Shown in pieces: positions 1-11,190 of a stretch of DNA of 64,000 nucleotides (positions within the stretch are counted from its first letter, which is position 1; every line of letters starts with the position of its first letter). The DNA lies in NCBI GenBank assembly GCA_021234535.1, contig CM037838.1, positions 21,087,009 through 21,151,008 of the forward strand, written 5' to 3'. Origin of the DNA: Stichopus chloronotus. Lineage: Eukaryota > Echinodermata > Holothuroidea > Aspidochirotida > Stichopodidae. The notes beneath the pieces were generated by a model. The model saw nothing but the letters and a program-made list of their open reading frames with translations, ran no database searches and was not told the DNA's origin. A program made the translations under genes and the position numbers.

Positions 1-1180
1 AATGCACCCAGGGACATAGCTATCCTCCTGTTTCTAGGGACATGGCACAAGAACGAGGTTCTTCAATGAGGAGTCATGGCAGATTATTTAAAACGAAATT
101 TTAAAGTAATATGGAAATACAGTATGCCTCTACTAAAGTGGCGCAATCAGGATTCTAGATTGGGGGGGGGGGGGGCTGAGAATTGTGGGAAGCCATCTGT
201 TGGCACATCTCCAGAAAACAGTATGTTAATTTTTGCATATTCATGGTGTTGACGTTGCGAAATAGGTGAGGAGTTCTGAGCGTAGAAACCCCCCCCCCCC
301 CCCCCCCCCGCCATCTTCTTATTGGATCCATACTTTCACCTTTGAGATACTGGCATTTCCATGAGGTCAACTTTTGGACAACATCATCCAACATGTCCAC
401 TTCATGACTTGGTGACATTATCAGCAGCATCTTGGCATGTGCCTACTAGACATTAAACTAGTTACCATAGGGGGAAACTTGTCCTAATCAATTGACTGCA
501 CATTATAACTTGCCAACAACATTGATCACAGCATTCATGGAAATACCAGACAAAAAAAAAAAAAAAAAAACGCCAAAAAGTAGAGCCTAATCGAATTTAC
601 AGGGGAACAAAAAAATATATATATATAGGGAGATACAGGAATTGTAGGGCTGGTAGAACGCCTGTGCATTTGATCAAGTTTGACAGTTGTTTTACTAAAC
701 ATGTGATTAATATAAAGTCAACCAATTGCGTAGTGTGCCTGAGTGAACAAACTATACAGGTAACTTCAAATGCAGAAGCAAGTTTACCAAAGTCGAAACC
801 TTGAATGTCCTGCAGTTAATACTCAGGCTGCCCTCCTGAGGCTTCCAACAAAACAGGAAAGCAAACCGTAGTCACTCCAGCAGAAACAAGCACTGAAAAA
901 TATTGTTTGATAGCTTCTACTTCTTTTGCACTTCTTTTATAAATTTAACTTGAATGTAATCATAAGTAAACCATAATTACGATCACTTTGCCATTGTAAT
1001 CCATAACAATTACAATTACTTTCAATTTTTGCAAAAAATAATCGATTACGATTATGATAACTTTGAAAGATATAATCGATTCTAATTGATTATGATTACT
1101 TTTTACAATTACCCCGAGCCTGGTAGGTCCCTTTGCTGCATGTGGCCCTGTGGGCCTGAAAAAGACCCCCCCAAAAAATA
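1..1180. other. No gene seen; homopolymers and AT-rich simple sequence
   Basis: Poly-G (about 162-175) and poly-C (about 289-309) runs and a poly-A tract (about 553-570) are visible. From about 955 to 1115 the sequence is a degenerate simple repeat of ATTAC and its complement, with TAATCGATT-like words, ending at CCCCGAGCC. Such tails are common at the ends of old retroelements, but no element body is recognisable. Confidence 0.5.
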
Positions 1181-1189
1181 CATTTAATC

Positions 1190-2460
1190 AAACGATGCCA
1201 CTGGAGACAATATAACGTCAAAGGTACTTCTTGCAGAGTATAAAATGGCCCCTGCCAGACAGATTGCCTGCTGTACAGGGGGCGGCAGACATTCTAGAAA
1301 GGCCACAAAATGTAGGACTTGATCAAACATTGGAGGTACCACACGGAACAAATTGCAAATGATTATTGACATCTCACAGTGTACAGCATCGCCCATGCAA
1401 GACAAATTTACGGCTGCAAATTAAATGGCCTGTCAGACAGCGTATATAAGTATAACCCATAGGCTCATTCCAGCACAGATTACTTGACTTAAAATATTGA
1501 AAATACCACTTGGAACCAACTTTCATTATCAAGTGTATCCTGCATAGTTCAGAAATACCCATGTCAGACAAATTATCTGCTGCACAAGTCCTGGCAGATG
1601 GCCCCTAAGTGTGATTGCTTAGATGGAAAGGAGGTGGTGTGGGAACATAGGAATGGACATTCTTCAGTTTTGAAAATGGTGCTTCTGGGTGAAAGAGGGT
1701 TGAATGACCCCCAACATTACGTTCAAATTACATCTTTGAGTACATTCACGAATATAGCGCAGTATGGTCAATTTCATGGTCCTAATTGCAAATTTAATCT
1801 GAAGTTCTTAACGGCACAGAAGGATGCAAAATGTACTTAAGAACTCCCTCAATAGGCGTGGTTTTCGTATTTAAATCACATGTTGAGTACATTGATAAAA
1901 CTTTGCAAGTATTTTCTTTGCATGCCCCTGATAACAGATCAACAATTCTTTAGTGTTCAAATTGCTGCAAAAGACGCCTAAGAACAACCGAAGGAGGGCG
2001 CTGTTTTGGATACATTTAAATATTTAAATATAAATAACATATTGCGGACATGGATGAAACTTTGCTCAAATTGGTGCAAAATGCACATCAGAACAACCCA
2101 AAGAGGACGCTGTTTTGGGCACAATTAAACCACATAGCCTATTGAGTGCATTGATGAAACTATGCAAGTACATTCTTTGCATGCCCCTGAAAGCAGATCA
2201 ACAATTGTTAAGAGTTCAAATTGGTGCAAAAGGCACATCAGAGCTTCCCATAAAGGGTGCTGTTTTTTTTTTTCACATGAAAAGCATGTATTACTGTTGA
2301 GAACATCCATGAACCTTCACAGGTAAATTGCTTGTGTGCCCATAATAACAGATCAGAGTTTCTTAGGTGTCAAGATTAGTGCAAAATGTACTTAAGAGGT
2401 CCCAAACATGGCGGTGTTCTTTTCAACATTTCACAGGAATATTTAAATGTGAACTACAAA
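1190..2460. repeat. Diverged long-unit tandem repeats
   Basis: Between about 1190 and 1610 a unit of roughly 200 bp occurs about twice; each copy has ACCAC..GGAAC and later CAGACAAATT. From about 1810 to 2440 a second family repeats about five times with spacing of roughly 130-180 bp. Recurring words are GTGCAAAATG, AACAACC, GCTGTTTTGG, TTGATGAAACT, CTTTGCATGCCCCTGA and CAGATCAACAATT. Open frames here are by-products of the repeats. Confidence 0.7.
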
Positions 2461-3766
2461 CTATTTCGCAATCCCCATTGAAGCACACACTAAACTTTTC
2501 TGCAGTCACAAACAACCCATATTATAACTTATTTACATAATCTAACTTGTTCTATCGTTCCACCGAAATTGAAATTAAGCAATGCCATGCGAGTGTGGCG
2601 TACGTCATTGCAAGATCGACCTGGCGATCGACTTTCATGTCTGAATATACAACGCATATCACCTAACACCCATGTTGGACTCTCGCTTTCAGCACAACCA
2701 ATGTTCCTCACTTATGCACATGGAGTTTTGAATTTTAGCTTCATAATTCTGTGGTACGTCTGAATTAAATATTGTGTGCATCGATGAAACTCGAAAACGA
2801 AAATTGGGGGTGGGGGTATGCCGTTGGACACTCTCTAACACAACAAGACGACGCAGAACTCGACTGAGAATTTTTATCGGAAACTACGAGGTGAAACATG
2901 AGCTTGCTGCCTGTAACCTTGGTGAAAGATTTTAAGCTTTTTATAACTGAAAACATACTTTTAAATTATAGAATTAACGTACTTTTTAACAATAATATGA
3001 CAAAGTATCGGGTTTTATGACCAACTAGACCAGTTTTTGCTCGCATATTCAATTGTGGAGCAAAGACATCAGTAGTAAAACATTTTAATATTTTGTGTGT
3101 TTGACATATATATCGTGATATTTTTCTTCTTAGAAAATGTGTGTTCTGTGGCGCACGTTAACGAGTGGGAGCTCAGAGTGCAGTTCCTAGTGCATTTAAC
3201 AGATCCTCATGCGAGCTCTGACTGTCAAATGATTCTTGCTTACTTTGGAACCTTGATTTAACAAGGAAATCTTTTAACTTTTGAGACCTTCTATATCTGT
3301 TCTGATAATAAGGAATCGGTTAGGGCCGTTAGAGGCAATATCTCACTACCAAACACAAATAATGGGAACCACCTCTAGTCTTCAAACTGATACACCCTCT
3401 CAACAATATCAAATTCCAGCTTCTAAGAGGCCATTCTGAAACACTGGAATTTAATATCAGAGCATCCACTGTTATATACGTTACCATGATACGATGATGT
3501 TAATGAATAGGTCTTTTATGCCTCCCTCTTGATTGAACACGGTATGTTGCTTTCTCTCAGTTTCAATGTTAGCTGATTTCTGCAGGTGGACATTGATGGC
3601 CTTCACTCAAAACCATTCCCGCTGCAAAGATAGAAAGAGGAGTAAAACACATACTCATAAATATTATCTTGCGGGCCACAACATAACAGAAATTAAAAAA
3701 AAAATAAATTTTTTGTTTCTCTATTGGGGCACTTTCTAACAAAATTTGTCATTTGCAGATCACTTT
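2461..3766. other. No gene seen
   Basis: AT-rich unique-looking sequence. Short overlapping open frames exist on both strands (2529-2956) without recognisable motifs or splice context. Confidence 0.5.
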
Positions 3767-4048
3767 TTACCAGAAATCTGTCAAAAAAGGTACTCTTCTA
3801 CTCGAATTGGGGGAAAAAGTGCAAAAACGTCTGTAAGATGTATTATACAACTCAATATCCTCCTTTAAACTTAAAGTGCTTTTATCGATCTCATTTTTAG
3901 AGAACATGTAAAGCAGCATATCTTGGACTGACGTTTTAGTTTCCAATGTCATATCGCTATCTTACTTTTCGTAGTAGTAACTAGACAGATATTCTTCAAC
4001 TTCAGTTTGATAGTCTGCGTGATTGAGTATTGCAATGTCTTTACCTTT
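3767..4048 (-). CDS. Two short coding-like minus-strand segments, unrecognised
   Basis: About 4048 to 3965 (minus) reads GKDIAILNHADYQTEVEEYL and then SSYYYEK, with a possible GTAAGA donor overlapping its end. Next to it, 3952-3767 reads MTLETKTSVQDMLLYMF to VPFLTDFW with a stop. They follow the two larger open segments on the same strand, so the group 5066-3767 may be one unrecognised or decayed gene. No domain is recognised. Confidence 0.25.
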
Positions 4049-4241
4049 ATGAAACGGTTAAAAATGACAAAGAGGTCGTGTTAGTGTGTTTAGTCTAAAC
4101 AAGTCCATTAACATTGCCTTTTACATAACGGATAGGAACACCAGCTTTTTTTTTGCCAGTTTTGTTTCTAGAAAAGTCCTCAACATTTTTGCTAAAGGTC
4201 AATTGAGTTGACCTTGTACATGGAAGCCGTAATTAACTTTT

Positions 4242-4565
4242 TCATGTTTGCTTTTTATCATCAATGATGAAGCGTATTCTCATCCTTCTCTTCACTAGGT
4301 TTTCCATGGTGGCCAGAATTTCACCTCGTTTCGATTTCAGCGGCCCAGCAATAAATATCAGCTCTTTATCCAGTGCAATATTCTCGGTATCAGACATGTT
4401 TCTGTCAGAGGTATCGAGCATGAACTTCGAAAATGTTTCTGCTTCTCTACAGAGTGATAAAAGTTTTGAATGGTCACGTGTAGTCTCATTTCCATTGAAG
4501 TTAATACGACATTCTCTTAATGCTTTTCTCAGCTTTAAGAGACCGGACGAACTTTCTTTTGGAAT
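4242..4565 (-). CDS. Coding-like open segment, unrecognised, no start Met
   Basis: This minus-strand segment is open for 107 codons between TAG at 4566-4568 and TGA at 4242-4244. It reads KLRKALRECRINFNGNETTR near the start and GEILATMENLVKRRMRIRF near the end. The composition is protein-like: charged helices, few low-complexity runs. The plus strand is also open here (4264-4581), but its translation is dominated by Ser and Phe and looks like the antisense shadow. The lack of an early Met suggests an internal or terminal exon or a broken ORF. The function is unknown. Confidence 0.35.
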   Translation of the reverse strand: MPKESSSGLLKLRKALRECRINFNGNETTRDHSKLLSLCREAETFSKFMLDTSDRNMSDTENIALDKELIFIAGPLKSKRGEILATMENLVKRRMRIRFIIDDKKQT

Positions 4566-4718
4566 CTATTATTATTCTTAGATATGGTAAAAGAGGAGCA
4601 AGAAAATGAGAGAGAAAACTATATGCATGTTTACAAGATGGAAAAATGAACTACTCTTTCGTGAGGATTTGTGGCCCTAAAAAGAGCTGTTGGGTATTAT
4701 GGCGAACTTCTACTCTCC

Positions 4719-5066
4719 TTACCTACCCATGATTTGTCTTAAGGATAAACTGAATGCCTTCAGACGACGAGAGACTTTTTTCTCTTCCTTCCTGGCAGCT
4801 GTTTTTAAGAGCATTTGTCGGAGACGATTAGAATAGGCGAATTTCAAAATGGGGTTCAGCCTTGGTTCTTTTTTCCTTATTTTCGAGGAATCTTCCACGT
4901 TGAAGTTAGGTTGGCGTGACAGCTTTTCTTTGTAACTCCGCACACCCTTTTCCCCATTCCCGTCGAAGAACAGAGTTCCAAGAACTCGTGAACTTCTCCT
5001 AGAAGATAAAAAGCTCGAGTTCTTGTGCAACTGTGCAATAGGCATATACGCTGTACAAATATACAA
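4719..5066 (-). CDS. Coding-like open frame, basic protein, unrecognised
   Basis: This 115-codon minus-strand frame begins MYICTAYMPIAQLHK and ends SLRQIMGR. The C-terminal half is very rich in Lys and Arg (RLRQMLLKTAARKEEKK). Just before the stop the sequence reads GGGTAG followed by GTAAGG, a good donor. The frame may therefore be an exon that continues past the stop into the next minus-strand open segment at 4242-4565. I do not recognise the family. It could equally be part of a decayed mobile element. Confidence 0.3.
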   Translation of the reverse strand: MYICTAYMPIAQLHKNSSFLSSRRSSRVLGTLFFDGNGEKGVRSYKEKLSRQPNFNVEDSSKIRKKEPRLNPILKFAYSNRLRQMLLKTAARKEEKKVSRRLKAFSLSLRQIMGR

Positions 5067-5069
5067 ACA

Positions 5070-7290
5070 TACCTGAGTTAAGGTACTAATGCACAGAAAA
5101 CTTTGCTTCCAGAAATAATCACAGATCTGTCAACTCCCGGTTTTTGTACAGATCTCCTACCCTCTCTACACCCATTGTAGTATACAACCAAAACTGATAG
5201 GTCAGTAGCCCTTATGTGGGGGGGGGGGGGGTACTACATGGAGTATACAAACGCACAACGCATGACGTGTGCCCATCTTAGGAATGTTTTAACGCGATCA
5301 CATTTCTAGGAATACTACTCAAATGCAGGTATTTGTGGAAAGTTTGATGCATATGCGAATGTACTTCAGTGGTAGATCACTAAGCTAAGTAACTTGTACA
5401 TCAAGCACTGCTATCTACAACGGGGGATCTGAACCACTGATGAAAATCATGCACAGCTCAGCACACTCAGGAGGTACATGAAATTATGTATGAATGGCCG
5501 TTGAAGAATGATGAGATTTGCAACTCCATGGAATACCTACTTGTTCCAATTTCAATACACAAACAATGCCCTTGTTCTTGCAACACCACAAACTTTTGAT
5601 ACACTTAACCATCATCAAACAAATATAAAAAACTACTGTATAGTCAGACATCGACAGTAAAAGCCACATATGCCCACTTAACGGTGCCTGCTAGCACAGT
5701 TTTGCGAGTCTAAGAAATTCACACGCCACAACGTTTCCACTTATAGGACTTGGCATCTTTAGTATAGGCAGCTGCAGGCGTAACAGCTGCAGGCGTAACA
5801 TGCATATGGAAGTATACACCATCATGCATGATTGCATTGATCCTTCCGGAAAATGTATTGGTCCAAACAGGGAAAATGTTTTGTGAGTAATGTAATACGC
5901 CCCCTACTGTCATGTTATTAATGTTTTTACTGTTCCCACCAAAGTGTGGTAAATATTATCTTCTATCTTCATTTGTATATGTTCGGTAGAAGAAACCGGG
6001 CAAAGTCACACATGACAAACTTTTTTTTAATTTCAAGCCGTCTTGCTTAGGGAGCACAACATTACATCTTATCATGACGTTAGTGTAACGAATTGATGTA
6101 AGGAATTCCATTAGTTGAATTTATTTGTACTATCTCGTGCTACCTTCTCAGCTGTTGACTAATGTTCCACCTGTTGGAGCACGCTTACCCTTTATCATGC
6201 TAACGTTTGTATTTGTTATGTTAATAAGTTTATGCATCTCTAGGTTAAGTGGTAAGTTGTATTTCGTTGAGTTTGTATGTAGTCAGTGACTGGAGAATCA
6301 AGCTAGGTAAATATTTTTTCTCTGCACGTGAAATCACTGCATGTATAGTGAACTCTCCTTGACCTCTCGCTTCCCGTGACCAACTCGGCATACGTTGGTA
6401 TCAGCGGTGTTTTAAGTACTGCTTTCACGGTGACAGCGTCAACATTTATATCAAATAATCTTATATAATTCAGTGGAGTTTGTACTGGAGACTACGAATA
6501 TTTCGAACAGTGCTTATTTCAACTTTTCTTGATCCTAATAATCGGAAACTTGGTCAACTGCTTCACTCTTATTATCCTGGCATGCCGACATAGTGCACCA
6601 TATAGCAACAAATTCTACAATGCTGACGAATCTGCCGGCAGGTTTACGCCAAAGTCTGTAGTAGAACCTGGGAAATTGAGCTTTCTGATCCATGGATTAT
6701 CTGATGTACGGTCTTCGATGATAGTCATGATCCTCTAAATGGGCTTTTCGTGGTCGGTGGTAAGCTCTGACGACTCCTTGGTGAGTTGTATCGTTCAAAT
6801 AAATGATTTTACAGGACTTCTTTGATGATGGTAGTCTCCTTAACGGTATAAAGACCGAGACGGAGAACATGCTTAAACTTTTGCGGATAAGATAGAGAAC
6901 ATAACCCAAAAATAACTGACTGTAAATGCATTACCGGACCTATAGTGGTGTATTGTATTTATGTTTGTTTAGATAGTTCAGAGGAAACACATGTTGTGTG
7001 TTGGTTTCGATATTTTACCCTTTAATTAAAGGGGCTCATTGAGTTGATAACAATACGTTTGTGATGATTTTGAAGGGTATAACCCATGAAAATACTTATG
7101 ATTAACATAATTGTTCAAGTTTCACATCCAGTACAGTAGGTATAAAACCTTTGTGAATTCTTGACCTTTAATTGTACTGGATGCATGTATGTGAATATAT
7201 AAGTACTAACATGAGAAAGTGTCTGGTCACGAATTTTCGAAGCACAAAATGAATCGTTAATTGCTCACTCTATTAGTGTTCCTTTGTGTA
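5070..7290. other. No gene seen
   Basis: Mostly unique AT-rich DNA. It holds a poly-G run near 5219-5231 and a short direct duplication of CAGCTGCAGGCGTAA near 5769-5799. No coding family is recognisable among the short frames. Confidence 0.5.
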
Positions 7291-7299
7291 TGAAACATT

Positions 7300-9200
7300 G
7301 GGATCGGGGGTTTCCCGCGAGACCGAAGGTCCGCGAGATCCAAATTGCATTGAAGCATATGGGCGAAGCTGTAACTGGTTTGAGGTGTGATCGTACGCTC
7401 AATAAGTTCCGGGAGACCGAAGGTTAGCGAGACCGAAATTCAAATAAGGTCCGCGAGACCGATATATATGGGTTTCCACTAGAGATATGAACGTTTGATT
7501 TTATAGTCTTTTTTTTAACTTATGACACCTCCTTTTAGGCTGACCTTATGGGACATTTACTAAACTTTTGTTACACCCATTATAGGAAATTATAGGACAT
7601 CAACACGATCGTATGAACTCTTGAAATGTATGTTTTCTTTTGTCCGATTTGTCATTTGTAATTATTTCGTTGAAATAATTATTCGTGATTTTTTTCCTTT
7701 TATCGCCGATTAGGTAGGGTCCGGTCTAATTTACAGTCCCGATTTTGTATTCATTTGTAATTGATATGCCCCCAGTTGATAGAAATGGAACCAAAAACGA
7801 TAAAATTCAATCCATGTCGTATGATGAATACGTAATCACTTGTGACGTAGTGCAGTGACCGTCCCCGGTCATGGGTGGAACCATTTTGTTTGACCTCGTC
7901 CGAAATGTCATGTATAATTATTATTTATTAAAACTATTGTTCATGATTTTTTTCATTCTAATTGGGCGCCGGTGTGACGGTATGAAAAGTCCCCCAGTAC
8001 AAAAAGTCCCCCGGACCTTTTGTACTAGGTGTGACGGTATGAAAAGTCCCCCAGTACAAAAAGTCCCCCGGACCTTTTGTACTAGGCCGGTCTTATTTAA
8101 ACTCTCGATTTGGTAATCGTTTGTATTCGATAGGCTCGCCGAGTTGATAGAAATCGATCTAAAAACGATAAAATTCAGTCCATGTCATATGTTGATTACG
8201 TAATCACATGTGGTATAGTGCAACGACCGTCCATGGCTATGCACGGCACCATTTTGTTTGACCTCGTCCGAAATGTCATACATAATTATTTTTTTAAAAC
8301 TATTATTCATGATTTTTTCATTCTATCGCCGATTAGATTGGGTGCCGGTCTAATTTAAACTCTCGATTTGGTAATCATTTGTGTTTGATAGGCTCCGAGA
8401 AATCGATCTAAAAACGATAAAATTCAGTCCATGTCATATGTTGATTACGTTATCACTTGTGGCAAAGTGCAACGACCACCCTTGGCTATGCACGGCTACA
8501 TTTTGTTCGACCTCCCAGTGACCGTCCCCGGCCATGGGTGGCACCATTTTGTTTGACCTCGTCCGAAATGTCACATATATAATCATTTTTTTTAAAACTA
8601 TTATTCATGATTTTTTCATTCTATCGCCGATTAGATTGGGTGCCGGTAGATAGGGTCCGATTTTGTAGTCATTTGTAATTGATATGACCCCAGTTGATAG
8701 AAATAGAACCAAACACGATAAAATTCAATCCATGTTGTGTACGATGAATACGTAATCACTTTTGACGTAGTGCAGTGACGGTCCCCAGCCATGGGTAGCA
8801 CAATTTTGTATGACCTCGTCCAAAATATCATACATAATTATTTTTTAAAACTATTATTCATGATTTTTTTTCATTCTATCGCAGATTAGATTGAGTGTCG
8901 GTCTAATTTAAACTCTCGACTTGGTAATCACATGTGGCATAGTGGTGCAACGACCGCCCTTGGCTATGCACGGCTCCATTTTGTTTGACCTCGTCCGAAA
9001 GGTCATATATAATCATTTGTATTTGATAGGATACGAGTTGATAGAAATCGATCTACAAACGATAAAATTCATTCAATCTCCTATGTCGATTACGTAATCA
9101 CTTGTGGCATAGTGCAACGACTGCCCTTGGCTATGCACGGCATCTTTTTGTTTGACCTCGTCCGATTTGTCATTTGTAATTATTTTTTCAAAAATAATTA
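7300..9200. repeat. Interspersed-tandem repeat with TTTGACCTCGTCCGAAATGTCA core
   Basis: The core word TTTGACCTCGTCCGAAAT, or a close variant, recurs near 7640, 7890, 8255, 8545, 8805, 8980 and 9150. Around each copy are the same flanking words: AAACTATTATTCATGATTTTTT, TATCGCCGATTAGAT, AAACGATAAAATTCA and GATTACGTAATCACTTGTGG. The spacing is irregular (about 150-350 bp), which suggests repeated unequal duplication with partial deletions. The 5' edge (7305-7465) has a separate short repeat built on GCGAGACCGAA and GGTCCGCGAGA. Confidence 0.8.
7971..8084. repeat. Exact 57-bp tandem duplication with hairpin
   Basis: A 57-bp unit starting GGTGTGACGGTATGAAAAG is present twice head to tail (7971-8027 and 8028-8084) with no visible difference. 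Each unit contains an inverted repeat, AGTACAAAA(A)GTCC and GGACCTTTTGTACT. The duplication sits inside one copy of the surrounding repeat family. Confidence 0.9.
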
Positions 9201-9339
9201 TTTGTGAACTTTTGGTTCCTTGCGTTAGCAAGAGGAACCAATGCATTTAACTTGGCATGTGTTTGTATCTTCGTGTGTGTGTGTGTTTGTATCAGTCCAA
9301 ATTATTGTTTTTTCCAGAATACCGTGAAAAAAAAAACAT

Positions 9340-9900
9340 GAGCGATTAAATTAAAACTTGGTAAAGTTGCTCATGATGCCAAAATGTCCAAAGGTGAATA
9401 GGTTGTATGGTAAATTGAGTGATATTTCCTGATTTTGAAAAAAAAAGCCAATTTTGCCCCAAAAGTGGTATTTGCAGCATATCTTGAGACATGTACTTGA
9501 GCATTTAATGCAAAATTTTGCAAGGACTTACCTAAGAATGTAATATTCAAGGCATATCACTTTTGTATTGAAGAGAGTGAAATTTGCTGATTTTTGAGAA
9601 AAAAATAGTTAATTTTACCCAAAATTTGTATTTCCAGCATATATTGAGAACTATTAGACCAATTAAGTTAAAGCTTTGTAAGGACTTACATGAGAACACA
9701 TTGTTCAACGTAATATTATTGTAATGGTAAATCCAGTGAAATCTCAGTGCTGATATTTGAAAATTTGGATTTCCACCAGATCTCGAAGGCATTGTACGCA
9801 AAATTTGCAAGGACTTTCCTATAAATACAGTAATGAAGATACAGTTTATCACTCTTATACATAGTAAACTGGCGAAATTGTATGATTGTTTTCTAAAGAT
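9340..9900. repeat. Three-copy tandem repeat, unit about 185 bp
   Basis: Three diverged copies share TTGCAAGGACTTACCT-like, GCATATCTTGAG-like and GATTTTTGA-poly-A words followed by AATTTTACCC or AATTTTGCCC. The last copy runs up to the TA-rich sequence before the Penelope-like fragment. Confidence 0.7.
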
Positions 9901-9939
9901 TTTGGAGCCGGCATCCGGGTCAATAAGCACCACCTTTTA

Positions 9940-10012
9940 ACATATATATATATATACAAATATACATATACATACATACGTATATGCATATACATATATA
10001 TATATATATACA
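9940..10012. repeat. TA/CATA-rich microsatellite
   Basis: TATATA and CATATACATA stretches abut the 5' end of the Penelope-like coding region, which is therefore cut at this point. Confidence 0.85.
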
Positions 10013-10920
10013 GTTACCCAAACTTCTTGCCACTTTCAATGCTTTTCATCCTAGCATTAAATTTACCTATGAGATTGAAAAACACGGCAAAATACCGTTT
10101 CTTGATATCAACATTTGCAGAGACGTCTCCAGTAATTCGGGTACTTCTTTAATTACATCTATATACAGAAAACCCACTCATACCGGTATTTATTGTAATT
10201 GGAAATCCTGGACCCCTAATAAGTACAAAACCAGTGTTATCAGAGCACTTCATTGTAGAGCTAGACGTATTTGCTCTACCGATGCACTTTTCCATAAGGA
10301 ACTTCGTCATATTCGTAATTGCCTTCTTCTTAACACTTATCCTCTTAAACTCATCAAGAGCTTTGAGAGATATACCTGTAATTTAAGATCTAGATTACTA
10401 ATGGGCCCTGTCCCCTGCACTGTGGACGAGAATAAAGTCGTATCGAAATTCTATCTTAAGTTACCATACTGTGGTAATATATCTAATCAAATTGCTAGAT
10501 CTATCTCTTAAGTCTTTCACACGTTGCTCTAATGCAGAACTACAGATCTCTTTCAGATGTTCTAAAATTGGTTCATTTTTCAAGGTTAAAGACAAAATTC
10601 CTGATCTTAAAAGCAGTGGTTGTATTTATCATATTCCTTGTGGAGACAAAACTTGTAAAGATAATTATATTGGGGAGTCCAAACTCAGGCTTTGTGATAG
10701 ATTTAAAAAACATGTAAATGCTGACTATTTCAAAGAATTCAGTTCCATACACGATCACTGTAAAACGGCGTCCCATAAACTTCCAAACCCAGGTGATATT
10801 AAAGTTCTCCATGTAGAGAATGCCTGGTATAGACGCAAGATCATGGAGTCTCTTTTCATTAAAGACTTACAACCTACCCTGAATAGAAACGTCCTGAGTT
10901 TTAATCTTCAGCTATTTTGA
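10012..10920 (+). mobile_element. Penelope-like retroelement, 5'-truncated and frameshifted
   Basis: Two overlapping frames form the 3' part of a Penelope-like element polyprotein. The first (to the TAA at 10509-10511) reads KIPFLDINI, YRKPTHTGIYCNW, P-KYK and the RA-RICS block. These are typical of the C-terminal side of the Penelope-like reverse transcriptase. The second (to the TGA at 10918-10920) is a GIY-YIG endonuclease domain: CIYHI, NYIGES, the Arg of LCDRFKKH, downstream His residues, and the Glu of MESLFI before PTLN. The RT fingers and palm with the catalytic Asp residues are missing, and the two frames differ by one base near 10505-10512. It is a dead copy. The 5' end abuts a TA tract. 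Confidence 0.9.
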
Positions 10921-11116
10921 GCTGGTATTACTCACTTACTTCTGTTACAGCTGTTTTTGTAATGTCCTGACTTGTATTATCAGTTTGCTATTTCGCCTTG
11001 ACGATGTAAGGTGTATTCTTACGAAATATTGGCGTAATATATTTGATTCATCATGAATTTCAAACTCATCGCTATTTTCAGTTTTATTATTAGTATATGG
11101 ACCTCTCCAATCTTTG
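10921..11116 (+). mobile_element. Probable 3' non-coding tail of the Penelope-like element
   Basis: Non-coding sequence lies between the GIY-YIG stop and the next TA-rich tract. It contains two nested stem-forming segments around 10995-11040 (GTAAG/CTTAC followed by GAAA, and ATATT/AATAT), which vaguely resemble a hammerhead fold. The element's true 3' boundary is not visible. Confidence 0.4.
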
Positions 11117-11190
11117 CATATATATCTACATATATCTACATATATCTACATATATCTACATATATCTACATATACATATATATATATATA
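11117..11190. repeat. TA-rich microsatellite with TATATCTACA units
   Basis: About five copies of the decamer TATATCTACA are followed by pure TA repeats up to the LTR edge at 11191. A pure TA tract also follows the other end of the LTR element, so this is one side of its insertion site. Confidence 0.9.

Noticed and set aside
5345..5450. tRNA-like CTTCAGTGGTAGATCAC resembling a D-arm/A box
   Set aside because: No proper B box or acceptor stem pairing follows. The downstream GATCTGAACC is in the wrong orientation for a B box. At most it is a SINE relic.
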